This document shows positions 22,399-34,206 of a stretch of 64,000 nucleotides of DNA, one piece after another. The DNA comes from Bombyx mori (taxonomy: Eukaryota; Arthropoda; Insecta; Lepidoptera; Bombycidae). The notes under the pieces are model-generated. The model was not told the origin of the DNA. It made no database searches and was given only the letters and a program-made list of their open reading frames with translations. The position numbers and the translations under genes are program-made. The stretch is from assembly GCF_030269925.1 (NCBI RefSeq), contig NC_085126.1, forward strand, positions 4,590,501 through 4,654,500. The letters are read 5' to 3'. Position 1 is the first letter of the stretch. Each line of letters begins with the position of its first letter.

Positions 22399-22742
22399 TC
22401 TATAAATTAATACGTGAACCAAAAATTTTGTGCCCTTTTTACGTAAATTGCGCGGACGGAGAAATATGAAATTTCCTACACTTATCGAGAATGTAGGGAA
22501 GGAGTGCAGAATGCTAATATATTTTTAAAGTTATGCATTAATAATACATTAAATAAATAAAAAATTATTACACACACACACGTATGCATACTATTTGTTT
22601 ATTGTCAAACTTTTGTTATTGCCTAAAATCTGCCCGCCCTCGCTTCGCTTCGGAACATTACATTTTAATATTGATAACTGAGTCCCGCGATGTTACCCGC
22701 GGTTATTGTCGTACCGCGGGTGAAGCGGCGGGGCGAAGCTAG
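22399..22742 (+). mobile_element. chimeric Helitron-like element: family E head, different 3' end
   Basis: The first 230 bp are family E (TCTATAAATTAATACGTGAA, ATTGCGCGGACGGAG, TTGTTTATTGTCAAACTTTT). From about 22630 the sequence switches to an unrelated GC-rich 3' part (CGCCCTCGCTTCGCTTCGG, CCGCGGGTGAAGCGGCGGG) that still ends in CTAG followed by T (22739-22743). All other E copies end with the GCAGGACC-CTAG type terminus. Confidence 0.6.
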
Positions 22743-22774
22743 TCTAAAAAAAGCCTAAGTTACTCCTTATATCA

Positions 22775-22910
22775 TCAGCTACCTATCAGTGAAAGTCCCG
22801 TCAAAATCGATCCAGCCGTTCCAGAGATTAGCCGGAACAAACGGACAGATATACAAAAATTGTAAAAAATATTATTTTGGTTTATGTACCGTATATATAT
22901 ATTTATCTGT
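22775..22910 (+). repeat. non-LTR retrotransposon 3' UTR-like fragment
   Basis: AAAGTCCCGTCAAAATCGAT, CAGCCGTTCCAGAGATTAG and GGACAGATATACAAAAATTG match the 3' region I know from RTE-type LINEs. No coding sequence is attached. Confidence 0.5.
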
Positions 22911-24037
22911 ATGTCGTATAAAGCGGTTATTTCAGTATTACAAACAGACACTCAAATTTTATTTATATGTATAGATTGTTTCCCGTGTATGAATGTCAAT
23001 GACCTTAGATATTCGTTACCGATCGCGTTGTAGCTGAATGACTTGCACAAACTATATTAGATACACAGAATGTAATTAATATTTTAGTCTTTTTAAGTTG
23101 ACTACTAGATATATTCCAGAGAGTATTTAATTTTGATTTAAACAAGTCATTTCGTAAAGTGAATAAATATTTAAACTTTTCAATTAATCTGGCTGTTTGT
23201 AAAACAAAGCTTCAGCCGCAGAGCTCATTAAAATATTATGTAAAAAAAAAAAACAAAAGGCAAAAGGTAATCATCATTCCGCGTAATCTTGTTACTGGAA
23301 TATTTGCCAAAAATAAAGGAGCTTAATTATTTAAAAAATTCAAGTAACAAAGGGAAGCCCCACCCTCGTGGGGCGGTGAAAGGGCCCCCTTTGTAATTAT
23401 TTTTCTTGAAAACTTTCCTGGTTCGAGTTTTGTTTCTGCGTTGAAAGAAAAAATTACGCGAGAGCTAACATGGATGTACCTGCATTAAGTAGTAGGTGTG
23501 TGTAAGTTAAAAATTTACAGCTCAATAATAAATTGTTACTTGACGATGATACACAGAATGATGATAATAAGAATACACGCCAACGATACCTTCGGCAATG
23601 TACCTATATCTTAGTAATTGTTTCCACTTGGCTTGGCTGTATCCTTTGCACTGCCGATGTCTATGAGCGACGTTAACCGCTCACAATCCGGTGGATCGTA
23701 TGCTCGTGGAAAAGTGAATTCTATTGATTGCTTATTTCTTAAAAATAATAAAAGATAATCTATCAGATTTTCCAATACCAATTCGCCAATACAACCAAAG
23801 AGACAGCCGTTCACTCGTTTTACTAATAAAAAAAAACTAACATAACGTCTAAGGTTTCTCCAAACGGACCGTCCACAAATGGAACATCCACAAAAACTGA
23901 GCGTCAACAAGAAAACGTCTTGTAACAAAAAAAGTTTGAAACAAATACACGGTCGCTGGCATAGCTTAGGTTTTATAAAAATAAATAAATAAATAAAACA
24001 ATTTCATTCTGTTTACTTTAATAACTTTATGAGTAAA
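22911..24037. other. mostly unassigned sequence
   Basis: Holds one decayed family C piece (about 23630-23705, reading GGCTTGGCTGTATCC and GTGGATCGTATGCTCG). CCCCACCCTCGTGGGGCGGTG at 23357-23377 can fold as a hairpin. No gene seen. Confidence 0.4.
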
Positions 24038-24249
24038 CTAGCCGTACTCGCCCGCTTCGCTGCGCATTTATAATTAACATTATTTATTGTCATTATTATT
24101 AGGGAGTTCAACACTCATATAAATATTAGCCTATCCATTAAGTACCTGTATTTTCTACATGGATATCAAGTTTCAAGTCAATCGGATGCATGTTCAGTAG
24201 TTATAATGGAACATCCGTAAAAACCACTGTAGATTTATATATTAGTATA
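24038..24249 (-). mobile_element. Helitron-like element, family H, copy 2
   Basis: Reverse orientation: CTAGCCGTACTCGCCCGC at the left and the reverse of TATACTAATATATAAATCTA at the right. The body aligns with 19881-20098 and 27387-27605. Confidence 0.7.
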
Positions 24250-24525
24250 AATACGCTGTTTTTTTATGAAAATGTTATGTAGAGTTACTGTCCGACCACC
24301 AAATTAATTAGATCGATCCAATATGAATTTAGAATTCTCATCTCTAGTTGACACAATGGTTTATTTTTAAGCGATGTTGTAGAGCATTCAAGCAACATTT
24401 TTTTTTAAAATCATAAACTAACTCTTATATCTGCTTCAGAAATAAATATCTATTTTAAAAAACTTTATTCGCTGTTTAGTTCTATTATACACAAAATAAG
24501 TGTAATACTTTAGATTACTTAAGGA
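24250..24525. other. unassigned AT-rich spacer
   Basis: No feature recognised. Confidence 0.4.
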
Positions 24526-24665
24526 AAGTCGTGACCTAAAGGATAAGACGCCCGGTTCGTTCGTATCGAGCGATGCGGCTGTACCGGTGTTCGAATCCAG
24601 CAAGCGAGTGTCGATTTTTTTAAATGAAATACGTAGATACTTGAATAATATTATGTTCTCAAACG
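24526..24665 (+). repeat. Bm1 tRNA-like head without body
   Basis: AAGTCGTGACCTAAAGGATAA, CGAGCGATGCGGCTGTACC and B-box GTGTTCGAATCCAGCAAGCG match the head of the copies at 44296 and 15820, as does part of the linker (AATGAAATACGTAG). The body starting TTACTGGTGG does not follow. Confidence 0.65.
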
Positions 24666-24730
24666 AATTCCATGATGTAGAAACCATACCCGATTCTATG
24701 ACCGAATGCTAAATAGTCGACGTCGCCCTA

Positions 24731-25015
24731 AACACGTCATTACGGATCCTCCCGATCCATTAACGATGCTTTTAGGTACCTCAAGCATTGGTCACCGTCC
24801 TCGTCGAACCGACGAACTCGACGAGTAAACACATAAACGCAGGTCTTAGAACTCATATCTCAAGGTGAGTGGCGGCATTTGCGCTGTAGATGTCCATGGG
24901 CTTCGGTAACCACTTAACCGAGCGAGATTCAATCCTATATTTAATTAAAAGCGGAACATCCGTGTGCTTCACGACAGAAATTTAGGAAAGTGTCACCTAC
25001 CCGGCCTAGTAAATT
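24731..25015 (+). repeat. patchwork: family B 5' part joined to Bm1 pieces
   Basis: 24731-24835 is the 5' part of family B (TTACGGATCCTCCCGATCC, GCTTTTAGGTACCTCAAGC). At about 24842 it changes to Bm1 body (CTTAGAACTCATATCTCAAG, GTAGATGTCCATGGGCTTC). A short reversed Bm1 piece follows at 24967-25010 (TTCACGACAGAAATT, CACCTACCC). Confidence 0.6.
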
Positions 25016-25451
25016 GTAACCGCCAAAAAAACTACTAATACAATAGGCAACATAAACTTAATTCTCAATTTAAAAGCTCTCACATCCCACAAAAGCTTAA
25101 ATAAACCTTCCTCAAGCACCCAGGGCCGCGGTAAAGTGAATTTGTCGAGACGGAAGCGGCGGAGCAAACTAAATAGTGGCGCCACCTGTCCAACCGGAAA
25201 TGCGCTTTATTGGCGGAAATGGAGCGCCCGACCGGATACGGCAATTTACACGGCTTTCCTCCGTTACTCCCAGGAAATGGGAGAATTTCTTTATTTGCAG
25301 TTTAGCGGGAGACTTTCGAGGCTTTCACACATTGAGTTACGTTAAAAATAAACGCAATTGAAAAAAAATTATTAAAACATAAAAATTCGGCAAGTTTTTC
25401 ACAAATCTTTCTTAAATGTTTTAATTAGATAAAATACATTTTCAGATTTTT
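25016..25451. other. low-repeat patch, coding status unknown
   Basis: 25130-25350 is GC-richer than its flanks and carries two overlapping plus frames (25136-25345 and 25176-25361, 69 and 61 codons). It matches no repeat here. It could be an exon or conserved non-coding DNA. Confidence 0.25.
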
Positions 25452-25702
25452 TTACTGGTGGTAGGACCTCTTGTGAGTCCGCACGGGTAGGTACCACCGC
25501 CCCGCCTATTTCTGCCGTGAAGCAGTAATGCGTTTCGGTTTGAAGGGTGGGGCAGCCGTTGTGACTATACTGAGACCTTAGAACTATATCTCAAGGTGTG
25601 TGGCGCATTTACGTTGTAGATGTCTATGGGCTCCAGTAACCACTTAACACCAGGTGGGCTGTGAGCTCGTCCACACATATAAGCAATAAAAAAAAAAAAA
25701 AA
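25452..25702 (+). repeat. Bm1-type SINE, 5'-truncated
   Basis: TTACTGGTGGTAGGACCTC to ATAAGCAATAAA and a long A-tail. Well preserved and probably young. Confidence 0.88.
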
Positions 25703-26025
25703 CGTACTTCCAATGCAACTTTGCCTATGGAGATTTGTTACTTGTTGTTGACGTATGTTGTCTCTCTTTGTATCGCTTAATGTAAGGCAAACCTAGATAC
25801 GCCAAACTATCTCATCAGCAAAACGAACTAACAATTCATTTCACATTTCAATCCTGTTGATGCTGGTCAGCATATTAGAGGAAGCTATGAAAGTATTGTA
25901 TACCAGCTTGTGAGATTTAAAAAAATAGTGAAATAAATTTTAGATTCCGTGCAGATGTGATTCTTTTATTTGATCTTTTATTGGTGTCAAAATCTAAATA
26001 TTGCGAACATAGGGTACTATATTCA
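25703..26025. other. unassigned AT-rich spacer
   Basis: No feature recognised. Confidence 0.4.
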
Positions 26026-26029
26026 TATA

Positions 26030-26240
26030 CTATCATCATCATTCCCCTGCCCTTCTCCCAGTCACCTGGGGTCGGCGCAACATGTTTTCTCCTTCCATAC
26101 TCTTCTATCATATACCATTTCTTCGCTCACTCTCCTCTTACACATATCGCCTTTCACGCAATCCATGCATTTATTTTTAGGTCTACAACTTCCTCTAAGA
26201 CATTCCACATTCATAGTTAAAACTCTCTTATCAACCTCAT
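26030..26240 (-). pseudogene. LINE polyprotein C-terminal relic (family F), copy 1
   Basis: On the minus strand the frame contains CMDCVKGDMCKRRVSEEMVY and DRRVWKEKTCCADP, a conserved LINE C-terminus in moths. At the 3' end (left) is an ATC/GAT trinucleotide tail (ATCATCATCATT, 26031-26042). The upstream domains are gone. The same segment recurs at 43270-43440. Confidence 0.7.
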
Positions 26241-26661
26241 TGTCATTTCGGCTCATTACAAATTTTAATTTTATCATATTTTTTACTTCATACGTACTAA
26301 AAAAATCATACGTACATTTCTCCTAATACGTAATACGTAAGTAATAAAACATAGAAACTTAAACAATGAAATGTTCATAATTCACGGAACGACATTAAAA
26401 CCCTTATCGGTGAAAACTAAATAATTCTATTACTCGAATGAAATCACTCGCCCTGTGCTCCTAGTTTCCAAGTTTTCTCATCACAAACTTGCGAAGACTT
26501 TATAGAATCAATTTAGTAATAACAATGTTACGACACTAGAGTTTTCCATCTACGCGGCTAACAGGCGTGAATGACGTCCTTAGAGATAAACGAACGGTTT
26601 GGTACGTTTAAAGAATGGGGGGGTTTCGTGTTTTGGGCCATGTTATTGGAAACATGAAGGC
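26241..26661. other. unassigned sequence
   Basis: No gene or repeat recognised. AT-rich with a G-run at 26621-26626. Confidence 0.4.
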
Positions 26662-26903
26662 TTTTTTTTATTGCTTAGATTGGTGGACGAGCTCACAGCC
26701 CACCTGGTGTTAAGTGGTTACTGGAGCCCATAGACATCTACGACATAAATGTGCCACCCACCTTGAGGTATCAGTTCTAAGGTCTCCATTATAGTTACAA
26801 CGGCTGTCCCGCCCTTCAAGCCGAAACGCATTACTGCTTCACGGCCGAAATAGGCAGGGTGGTGGTACCTATCCGCGCGGACTTACAACAGGTCCTACCA
26901 GTA
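26662..26903 (-). repeat. Bm1-type SINE, 5'-truncated
   Basis: T-run 26662-26669, body in reverse, right edge GGTCCTACCAGTAAAA. The breakpoint is the familiar one with three bases missing (CCACCAGTA becomes CCAGTA). Confidence 0.85.
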
Positions 26904-27386
26904 AAAAAAAACAAATATAAAAAAAAAAACAATGCAGGATTAAATCGATTTTGCGCTGTGAAATGGTTCTACAGCTATAAGAAACTAGGGGTTATTGGAT
27001 CGGGATCCGATATGCTTTTGAATTATCTAATTTCCATTGTTTGTTTTATTTTCGCTTAGGTGACGTGCCTACAAACGACCTCATTTATCTGGTTTAAAAT
27101 GGATACCCGATTCATCAGGTATTAACGCGACCGCTGCTATTCAATTTGCGAAGATCCGACTGGAATGTATGAAGGCTGTCCCAGCAAAATAATCAGGGTT
27201 ATGGTAGTAGCATTTAAATAAAGTATTTGCTATATAACATTATAGCAAATACTTAATTTTGTATTGTTAACGCATTTGTTTCCTATGCATTGTTTGATTG
27301 AATAAATTAATGTTCTAATTTAACATAATTTCAAACACGTAGGTGCCAATCCCCGCGAGGATCCTCTTGTTTTATAGTGACAGTTA
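26904..27386. other. unassigned sequence
   Basis: TTTGCTATATAACATTATAGCAAATAC at about 27225-27251 is a perfect small palindrome (TATTTGCTATA paired with TATAGCAAATA). No gene seen. Confidence 0.4.
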
Positions 27387-27605
27387 TCTATACTAATATA
27401 TAAATCTACAGTGGTTTTTACGGATGTTCCGTTATAACTACTGAACCACGCATCCGATTGACTTGAAACTTGGTATCCATGTAGAAAATACATGTACTTA
27501 ATGGATAGTCTAATGTTTATATGAGTGTTGGACTCCCTAATGACATTAGACAATAAATAATAATGTTAATTTTAAATGCCAAGCGAAGCGGATGCGTATA
27601 GCTAG
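27387..27605 (+). mobile_element. Helitron-like element, family H, copy 3
   Basis: TCTATACTAATATATAAATC to GGATGCGTATAGCTAG followed by T. Full length, with both ends visible. Confidence 0.75.
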
Positions 27606-28742
27606 TAACTCTATAAATTTGGCATCCATGTAACGGTTAAATATTTGATCATAAAAGTCAATGACAAACAGTATAACATGTTAATGAACAATGCTGTTTT
27701 TTTTTTACACTTGGCGACTCCTTTCTCCGTGTGTTTTTGGCATGAGCGGTCGTCTTACTTTGGTTCACTTGCCCCGTAACCATGGCAACGAGTCAACAAG
27801 ATCAATACAATCTCGCCCACGGAATAATAACCGTCCTTATTCAGCGCACACTGTTTTCATCCGATTAACGAATTTACGGACAGTACATACATAATCTCGC
27901 GTTTGTGTTAATATTTTTCTTAATTGCATAAAGGTTACTGGAAGTTAAGATATTGTTGCAAAGAAAAGTATACTTTGAAATAAATACATATAATGTATTA
28001 TTTTATTAACATCAAAATACAGTTTAGCCTAGTAAAACTATAGCACAAATTGAGTTGATCTATAAAGAGAAATAACATTTAAAGCTATTGTTTCACCACT
28101 TTTTTATGTTTTTTAATTTCAATATTCCAAAATTCTTTTATATTTTTATTGTTCCTTCTTCTAATGTTTCAATATTCAAAATTCCACTTATGTCATCTTT
28201 ATAAAATATTAACCTCTTTTAAGCACTCTTTTAAGATAAATCGTATAGAGGTTACATATAGGTATATTGCGAATATTATAATACAATAAAAATAAGTTTT
28301 TATAATATACTATTAGTGCCTCACAGTAGTTTTAATCGTATGTTTGTAGTAATTCTTTAAAGAATTTCATATGACATCGAATCATGATTTTTCTTAGGAA
28401 GGTAGGTAAAACAGAGTTTTTAGGACGTTAATTTTTAACAATTTCTTCGGTGTTCGTGAATCTTAGATATAATTAAAAGTAACTAAAATTCGCGTTTTAA
28501 TCTATGTAATCTATATAATAATCATCTTAACTTCAATAGAGAAGATGGTCGGTGCTTATTAAACACTTAGGATCCTGCTATCGTGAAGATCAAGAGCCAA
28601 GTAAACGAAATGTCAAACCTCAAAATACTATTGATTCGTTGTGTATGTAATGAAACTTATAATACCTTACAATATTCGTGTGACAACTTATAATACCTTA
28701 GTTAGATCACGGGACCATGAAGTCTGTAGCATTCAAATCGAA
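27606..28742. other. unassigned AT-rich sequence
   Basis: A GC-richer stretch at 27715-27895 holds a short plus ORF (27691-27894) without a known motif. The rest is very AT-rich and featureless to me. Confidence 0.4.
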
Positions 28743-28986
28743 TTACTGGTGGTAGAACCTTTTGTGTGTTTGTACGGGTAGGTACCACAACCCTGCCTAT
28801 TTCGGCCGTGAAGCAGTAATGCGTTTCGATCTGAAATTTGAAGCGGCTGTTGTACTATAAAAACAGAGACCTTAGAATTCATATCTATAGGTAGGTTGGC
28901 GGCATTGTATATATCTATGGGTTACAGTAACCCCTTAACATCAGATGGACCGTGAGCTCACCCACCCACCTAAGCAATAAAAAAAA
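28743..28986 (+). repeat. Bm1-type SINE, 5'-truncated, diverged
   Basis: TTACTGGTGGTAGAACCTT to CCTAAGCAATAAAAAAA with many substitutions and a small deletion in the middle. An older copy. Confidence 0.8.
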
Positions 28987-29075
28987 CCTATAATCAATCT
29001 GCGCAAAAAGGTACGCCAAAAAAAATAACTTTAATTCCCATTAAAGCTTTTTTCGCGTATCTATTGTGCCATTTC

Positions 29076-29250
29076 GGGGGGCTATTCTGGCTTCACCTTG
29101 ACTATTGAGCAAGCTACGGGGCTTAACCTTAATTTCCTAAGATCTGCTCTAGCGAGAACAGTGCTTCGCTGACTGTACCATCGGATCGGTATCGCGACTC
29201 ACTGAGAAGATCCGGCGAGGAACTCAGTGGATTGTGTCTATGGGTTAAGA
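29076..29250 (-). repeat. family B retroposon, diverged
   Basis: GGGCTATTCTGGCTTCACC, ACTCACTGAGAAGATCCGG and ACTCAGTGGATTGTGTC in reverse order of the family. It runs on to a B-like TCGTCGAAG stretch near 29265. Confidence 0.65.
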
Positions 29251-29737
29251 TGCTCGTCGAAGTCTCAATCGACAAGTTCGTCGAGAGCTATATTCTTGAC
29301 TGGAAACTTGATGGATTGCTCATCCTTCACTAGCCTTCGCATTAAATAGAGATAGAGAATCGTGCTGAACCAATCCGTAGACCGGAATAATATTCGCCCT
29401 GACACAATTTGGGTCTTCAGTCAATACTGACAATTACTACTGACTGCTCGCACCTATGACGTTACAATTGACGTCCAAAAAGACCTACCCACACTGTACG
29501 CACGTCTGGTACACTGGAGAGATTTAAAAATTTGAATATGTATTTTTGAATGTGCCTCAGTGTACGGTATGGTACAACGCAGGATCGAAGCCTCCGGCTA
29601 CTGGACCAGCTGCCGCGCCGGTAATGGACGCAACCTGTGCTCCTGCCGCTTGGATAATACAGGGTGTGTTTTTGTTGAAAAATATTATTTTTTTTTTCAG
29701 ATTTGCGTTCTTGTGTCTATCTATCAGTACCTTGTGG
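29251..29737. other. unassigned sequence
   Basis: 29545-29660 is GC-richer (CCGGCTACTGGACCAGCTGC) and open in two frames, but the ORFs run into the family B copy that follows, so I do not call a gene. Confidence 0.35.
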
Positions 29738-30056
29738 ACACACGTCATTACGGATCCTCCCGATCCATTAACGGTGCTTTTAGGTATCACGAGCACCGGT
29801 CATCGTCCTCGTCGAACCTGTCGCTTGCGAGGAAGGGCTCGACGAGTAAATTAACCCATAGACACAGCCCACTGAGTTTCTCGCTGGATCTTCCTAGTGG
29901 GTCGCGTTTCTGATCCAGTGGTAGATTCTGCGAAGCACTGCTCTTGCTAGGGGCAGTGTTAGCAACACTCCGGGTTTGAGCCCCATGAGCTTACCTACAC
30001 GTCAAGGAGAAGCGGAAATAGCCTCTCAAGGCTATCAGCATAGGTAGGGAAAAAAA
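29738..30056 (+). repeat. family B retroposon, reference full copy
   Basis: The most complete B copy: 5' block CATTACGGATCCTCCCGATCC minus its first base, CGGTGCTTTTAGGTATCAC, CGTCCTCGTCGAACC, then CCCACTGAGTTTCTCGC, GTGGTAGATTCTGCGAAGC, TTTGAGCCCCATGAGC and a TAGGTAGGGAAAAAA tail. No A/B box is evident at the 5' end, so a LINE 3' end is as likely as a SINE. Confidence 0.75.
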
Positions 30057-30857
30057 GTACCTCGTGGACATGTTCATGTGAGATTATTTTTTATTAACCC
30101 ATTATGATCACTGGATCATCACCCCGCGTATTAAGACTGAGATGGGATTGTGGGAGATGCAAGATCCTCTAACTTAAGTTAATTTCACTACTATTTTTTC
30201 GTGAATGCCTCAAGATCGAACCAAGACAATGAACAGCCTGATTACATCTAGCGTCAAGACATTGTAAAATTACTTTTCAATTTTATTATTATTAGACCCT
30301 ATAGACATTACAACTAAGATACATCCAACGAGATACAATGAGATGAGAACACGCAATTTCAAGTCTGCCGTACCACGGCTGTCCCTTTCAACCAGGACGA
30401 ATTACGGCTTCTTGCAGATGTAGACATGATAGCGGTACCTAAGTATGTCTATAGCATGATCTCTGGACGCACCCGAGACTATTTTTCCCCCCTAACTAAC
30501 CGTTTCTAGCTAAAGGTTCCACCTACCTGGAAATTTGTAGTTGCTTTTCTCTGTTAGATACCTCGTAGCCACTTTCATAATATATGGATTAAAACAGTTA
30601 ATTAATTGATAAGCATTATTAGGTAAATTAGCAAAAGACAAGAGAGAAGTAAAGAGCAAGATAGCTACATTTTAGAATGACAGATGTCGAATGCGTTTAG
30701 AAATTGGTTTGATGTCTCACACACGGACTGGAGGAAACTATTAGTAGACAGCGGCAGGGACAAGGACAGATAAAGCTTGACCCGTTTCTAGAGACATCGC
30801 TGCATTTATATTCAGATTTTTAACTCTAAAAAATTTAACTTGAGATATTTAAAGTGA
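30057..30857. other. unassigned sequence with one decayed Bm1
   Basis: About 30297-30450 keeps reversed Bm1 order with heavy decay (GACCCTATAGACATTACAAC, ACGGCTTCTTGCAGATGTAG). The rest is unassigned. Confidence 0.45.
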
Positions 30858-31278
30858 CTAGAAGTCCTGCAGTAGTCGAAATTCGACTATAATTAATTGG
30901 TATTGTAAGTTTGTACACTATTATGATGGTATTTTATACTTCTATAATCACAAATTTCGCCAAGACTACATTATTAAAAATATTAACAAAGACAAACAAT
31001 ATTTAATCTATTCTCAATTTCACAACAGACGTCAAGAACAAAAGTTGACAATAATAGTATGCATGCGTGTGTCCGTCAAATATATGGTATGTAGTGTGTG
31101 TAATGTTTTCTTTATTGATTTAATGTATCTTTTATGAATTATTTTAAAAAAATATTAGCATTGTGCACTCCTTCTCTGTATTCTCTATAAGTGTGGAAAA
31201 TTTCATACTCCTCCGTCCGCGCAATTTTCGTAAAAAGGGATACAAAGTTTTTGCTTCACGTAGGTATTAATATATAGA
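30858..31278 (-). mobile_element. Helitron-like element, family E, copy 3
   Basis: CTAGAAGTCCTGCAGTAGTCG at the left (3' end) to the reverse of TCTATATATTAATACCTACG at the right. Nearly full length and close in sequence to 778-1197. Confidence 0.75.
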
Positions 31279-33290
31279 TAAAACAGAAATAACAATAACG
31301 TAATCACCCTTTATACTGTTTATAATCTAGATTGAACATTGAATCGGAACGTTCTGTGCCCGGTATGTGCACATTAAGTATGCAGAACATAATAAATGTA
31401 TCCGTTTAATTATTATTTTGAAAATATCCGCGCCCCGGGCACGAAGCGCCGTCGCTGTCCACAATAAGAATAGGACTGCAGCTGTATTATACCTGTGTCC
31501 GAAACGTAATCTGAAAAGTCTTGTGATATTGTTTTGTGTAGGTATAAATTTTGAGATTAGAATTTTGAGGTTAGAACGCGATTTTGGCGCGACGAGCGAA
31601 CGTTAGCAGCGCGAAATTCTATCGAGAATTATAGTCCATTTCTATAGTCTCTAATTATGTTAAATAATGATTTGTGGGTTCAAAATAGTAGTTGATTTAA
31701 GTAAGAAGTAAGATGCGGTCACATCTGGCAGCCTGGTACCATTTTTTTTTATATAAACACGTACAGACATTATTAAGGAATTTTCTTAATCGTTTCACTC
31801 TTGACAGACTGATCGTAGTGTATGTAGCCTTGAAGAAGCCATTGACGCGTATTAGAACAATTAATATCATATAATAAAAATGGAACTTATAAATTTTCTT
31901 GCGTTTCATTAGTGGCGGGTAAATAGAGACACGTGCCGGTGTGCACAATCAGACCTAATATTTATATGATGAAGCATCGTGTGTTCAGGTCTGAAATTGG
32001 CATATACGGTATACAATAAAATTGAGGCTTATACGCCGTATCTATGATTACTTATCACCAAAAGAATCGTGGGTTTGTCCATATGTATCTTGAAATTAAT
32101 GCCGGACTGATGTCGTTCATTAGAGAACTCCAAAGATCTTACTAGTTGCTACGAAATGTACAAGTGTTCGTTATTACCGATAGGTAACTCGTAATAATAC
32201 CGTTTTGTGTGGGCAGCGCGACACGCCGACACAATACTTCGGCTACAGCGAGAGGGATAGACAACCCTTTGATTACCACAGATCTAATAATCTCGGAGAT
32301 TTCCTTTATTTTGTTGAGCGAATACAATTAATCGGAACGACATAATTACAAAATATAAATGTCGGAGTGGGGAAAATATTATCACGGTGTCTATTACTCT
32401 CTCTTCATAGCTCTTCATTCCATATAGTGGTGGGTTCAGTTCTCCTTATTTTTCTCCTTCACTTCACTCTTTTTTCAAGATCATCGTCAGTTATATTACA
32501 TTCGCTCTAGTCCTTCAGCACTACTCCACCTTGTCTTGGCTCTTCCTCTAGATCTCCGACAAGCAAGGTCGAGCTGCAACGCCGAATTTCCCGCGTAGAC
32601 CATATTATCATGCTTGTGGCCTCTAATTGTAGGCCCAATGCAGGATTCCGGGTGAAAAAGTAATGTTTATGATATTTAAAGTTTTACAATTGATCACGAC
32701 ACGCAAAATAAAGGTCAACTGCCATCATATCAATAGCAAGGTAGAGTCTGCTCGCCACTTTTGTTTAGTTCTACCATACTTTTACTTTTCGACTCTGTAT
32801 ACACAATGCTGGTGTCTCGCATAACAGTTTTACTCATTATCGGAATTCGACCGATAATTGAAACGATATGATAAGAAGAATCGACTTAGTTTGATTAAAT
32901 AAAGAGTTCTGTTTGAAATTTATGACCCGTGTTTAACGACTTCTTGCTTTTATGACTGCAGAGAAGCCCAGTACCCAAATGATGATTGGTGAGGTACCGA
33001 TGCGAGTGGTATACTAAGGCTAACCCGGAGCGGTATTTTATTAATTTGAAACTTTAGTTACTGTATATTTTGAGCTATATAAACTTTTCTGCCCAAACTC
33101 TATGCTATATAAACTTTAGCATTGCTGTCTGGTTTTTTTTAAATATCAAATGATTCAAGCAAACGTAAAATTCTCATGCTATTCCAATTAATGATTTAAA
33201 AAAAAAAGAAACGGATTTTGCGGATCGTTTATATAAGGTGACATCCGATATATTTTGTTGGCGCTGTCTGGAGTTCACAATCGAAAATCA
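31279..33290. other. low-repeat AT-rich sequence with one possible LINE relic
   Basis: About 32480-32600 on the minus strand reads CRRSRGRAKTRW, which resembles the RPRGRPKTRW-type region of LINE C-termini, so a decayed LINE is possible there. A GC-richer strip at 31430-31480 and another at 31575-31610 carry only short frames. No gene recognised. Confidence 0.4.
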
Positions 33291-33293
33291 GAT

Positions 33294-33483
33294 AATTTTG
33301 AATGAAAAATAGTGTAAAAAAAATGATTTTATTGTAAAAAAGGGTGGGGTGCTTTTGAGGATATTATCTAAATAAGCCTTCTACAAATATCTGTTCATAA
33401 AATATTTATAACTACTAATACCATGCACCCCACGCTTTTTTACAATAAAATCATTTTTTCTTACACTATTTTTAATTCAAATT
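33294..33483. mobile_element. palindromic MITE
   Basis: Inverted arms of about 58 bp (33294-33352 and 33425-33483) flank a loop of about 72 bp. The cores are GATTTTATTGTAAAAAAGGG and, opposite, its near-complement CTTTTTTACAATAAAATC. There is no coding capacity. A foldback or MITE-type DNA element is the natural reading; I could not fix a target duplication. Confidence 0.75.
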
Positions 33484-34206
33484 TATTTTCAATTTTTTAG
33501 TTGGATTTTCTATAAAAGCGTATTTTGTTAGTTTTTTTAAACTATTATTTATTTTTCATTTTTTAGTTGAATTTTTTCAATATTTTTAAATATTGTACTG
33601 TCATCGGTCCTTAATAATTATACAAAATTTCGAGTTAATCCGACGTTTTGAAGGGGCTCAAAATCATGTTCAAAGATTCCGTTACAAACACACATACGTT
33701 TGAAATTAATAAAAGCGTATTAAAAAAATCGAGACGTGCATTTCTATAATTTCATTGGTCTATAAGTAAGCGTGCGGTACGTAAGCCGGAGCGTTGTCCT
33801 CCCTCTCGAGCCACGGGGGCTATTGTTGTCGATCAATAGATCCTCAACATTGAGCACTGAATACTCGTTTACCGTTCACGAATACAAGAAAATATCATAA
33901 TGCAATTTTAAATTGAGCCACGGGTAATAATAAAATACAACCTTTATCCACATAATTAATATTCGACATGAATACTTATAAACATGATACGGCTCTTGAG
34001 TAATCGTGAGCAGAACTCATTTAAGAGCGCTATGATGTGTTCTTCTTTGAGCTTGTGAGCTCAGCCCAGATATTCGTGATTCGTGAATTCGTTATTTGTA
34101 ATTTTCAAGATTATCTCGAAAACGTCGGTAATGCTATTCGTGTTATATTTTGCGATTGTCAATATACTCTTTGTCTGGATTCAAGCAGCTACTTGTTGTT
34201 ACACAA
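33484..34206. other. unassigned sequence
   Basis: Contains ATTCCGTTACAAACACACAT near 33677 and CATCGGTCCTTAATAATTAT near 33603, probably an old LINE 3' UTR. A GC-richer strip at 33765-33830 has no ORF. Confidence 0.4.

Noticed and set aside
29546..29913. Overlapping plus-strand ORFs of 102 and 117 codons
   Set aside because: Their second halves are family B sequence and there is no conserved motif.
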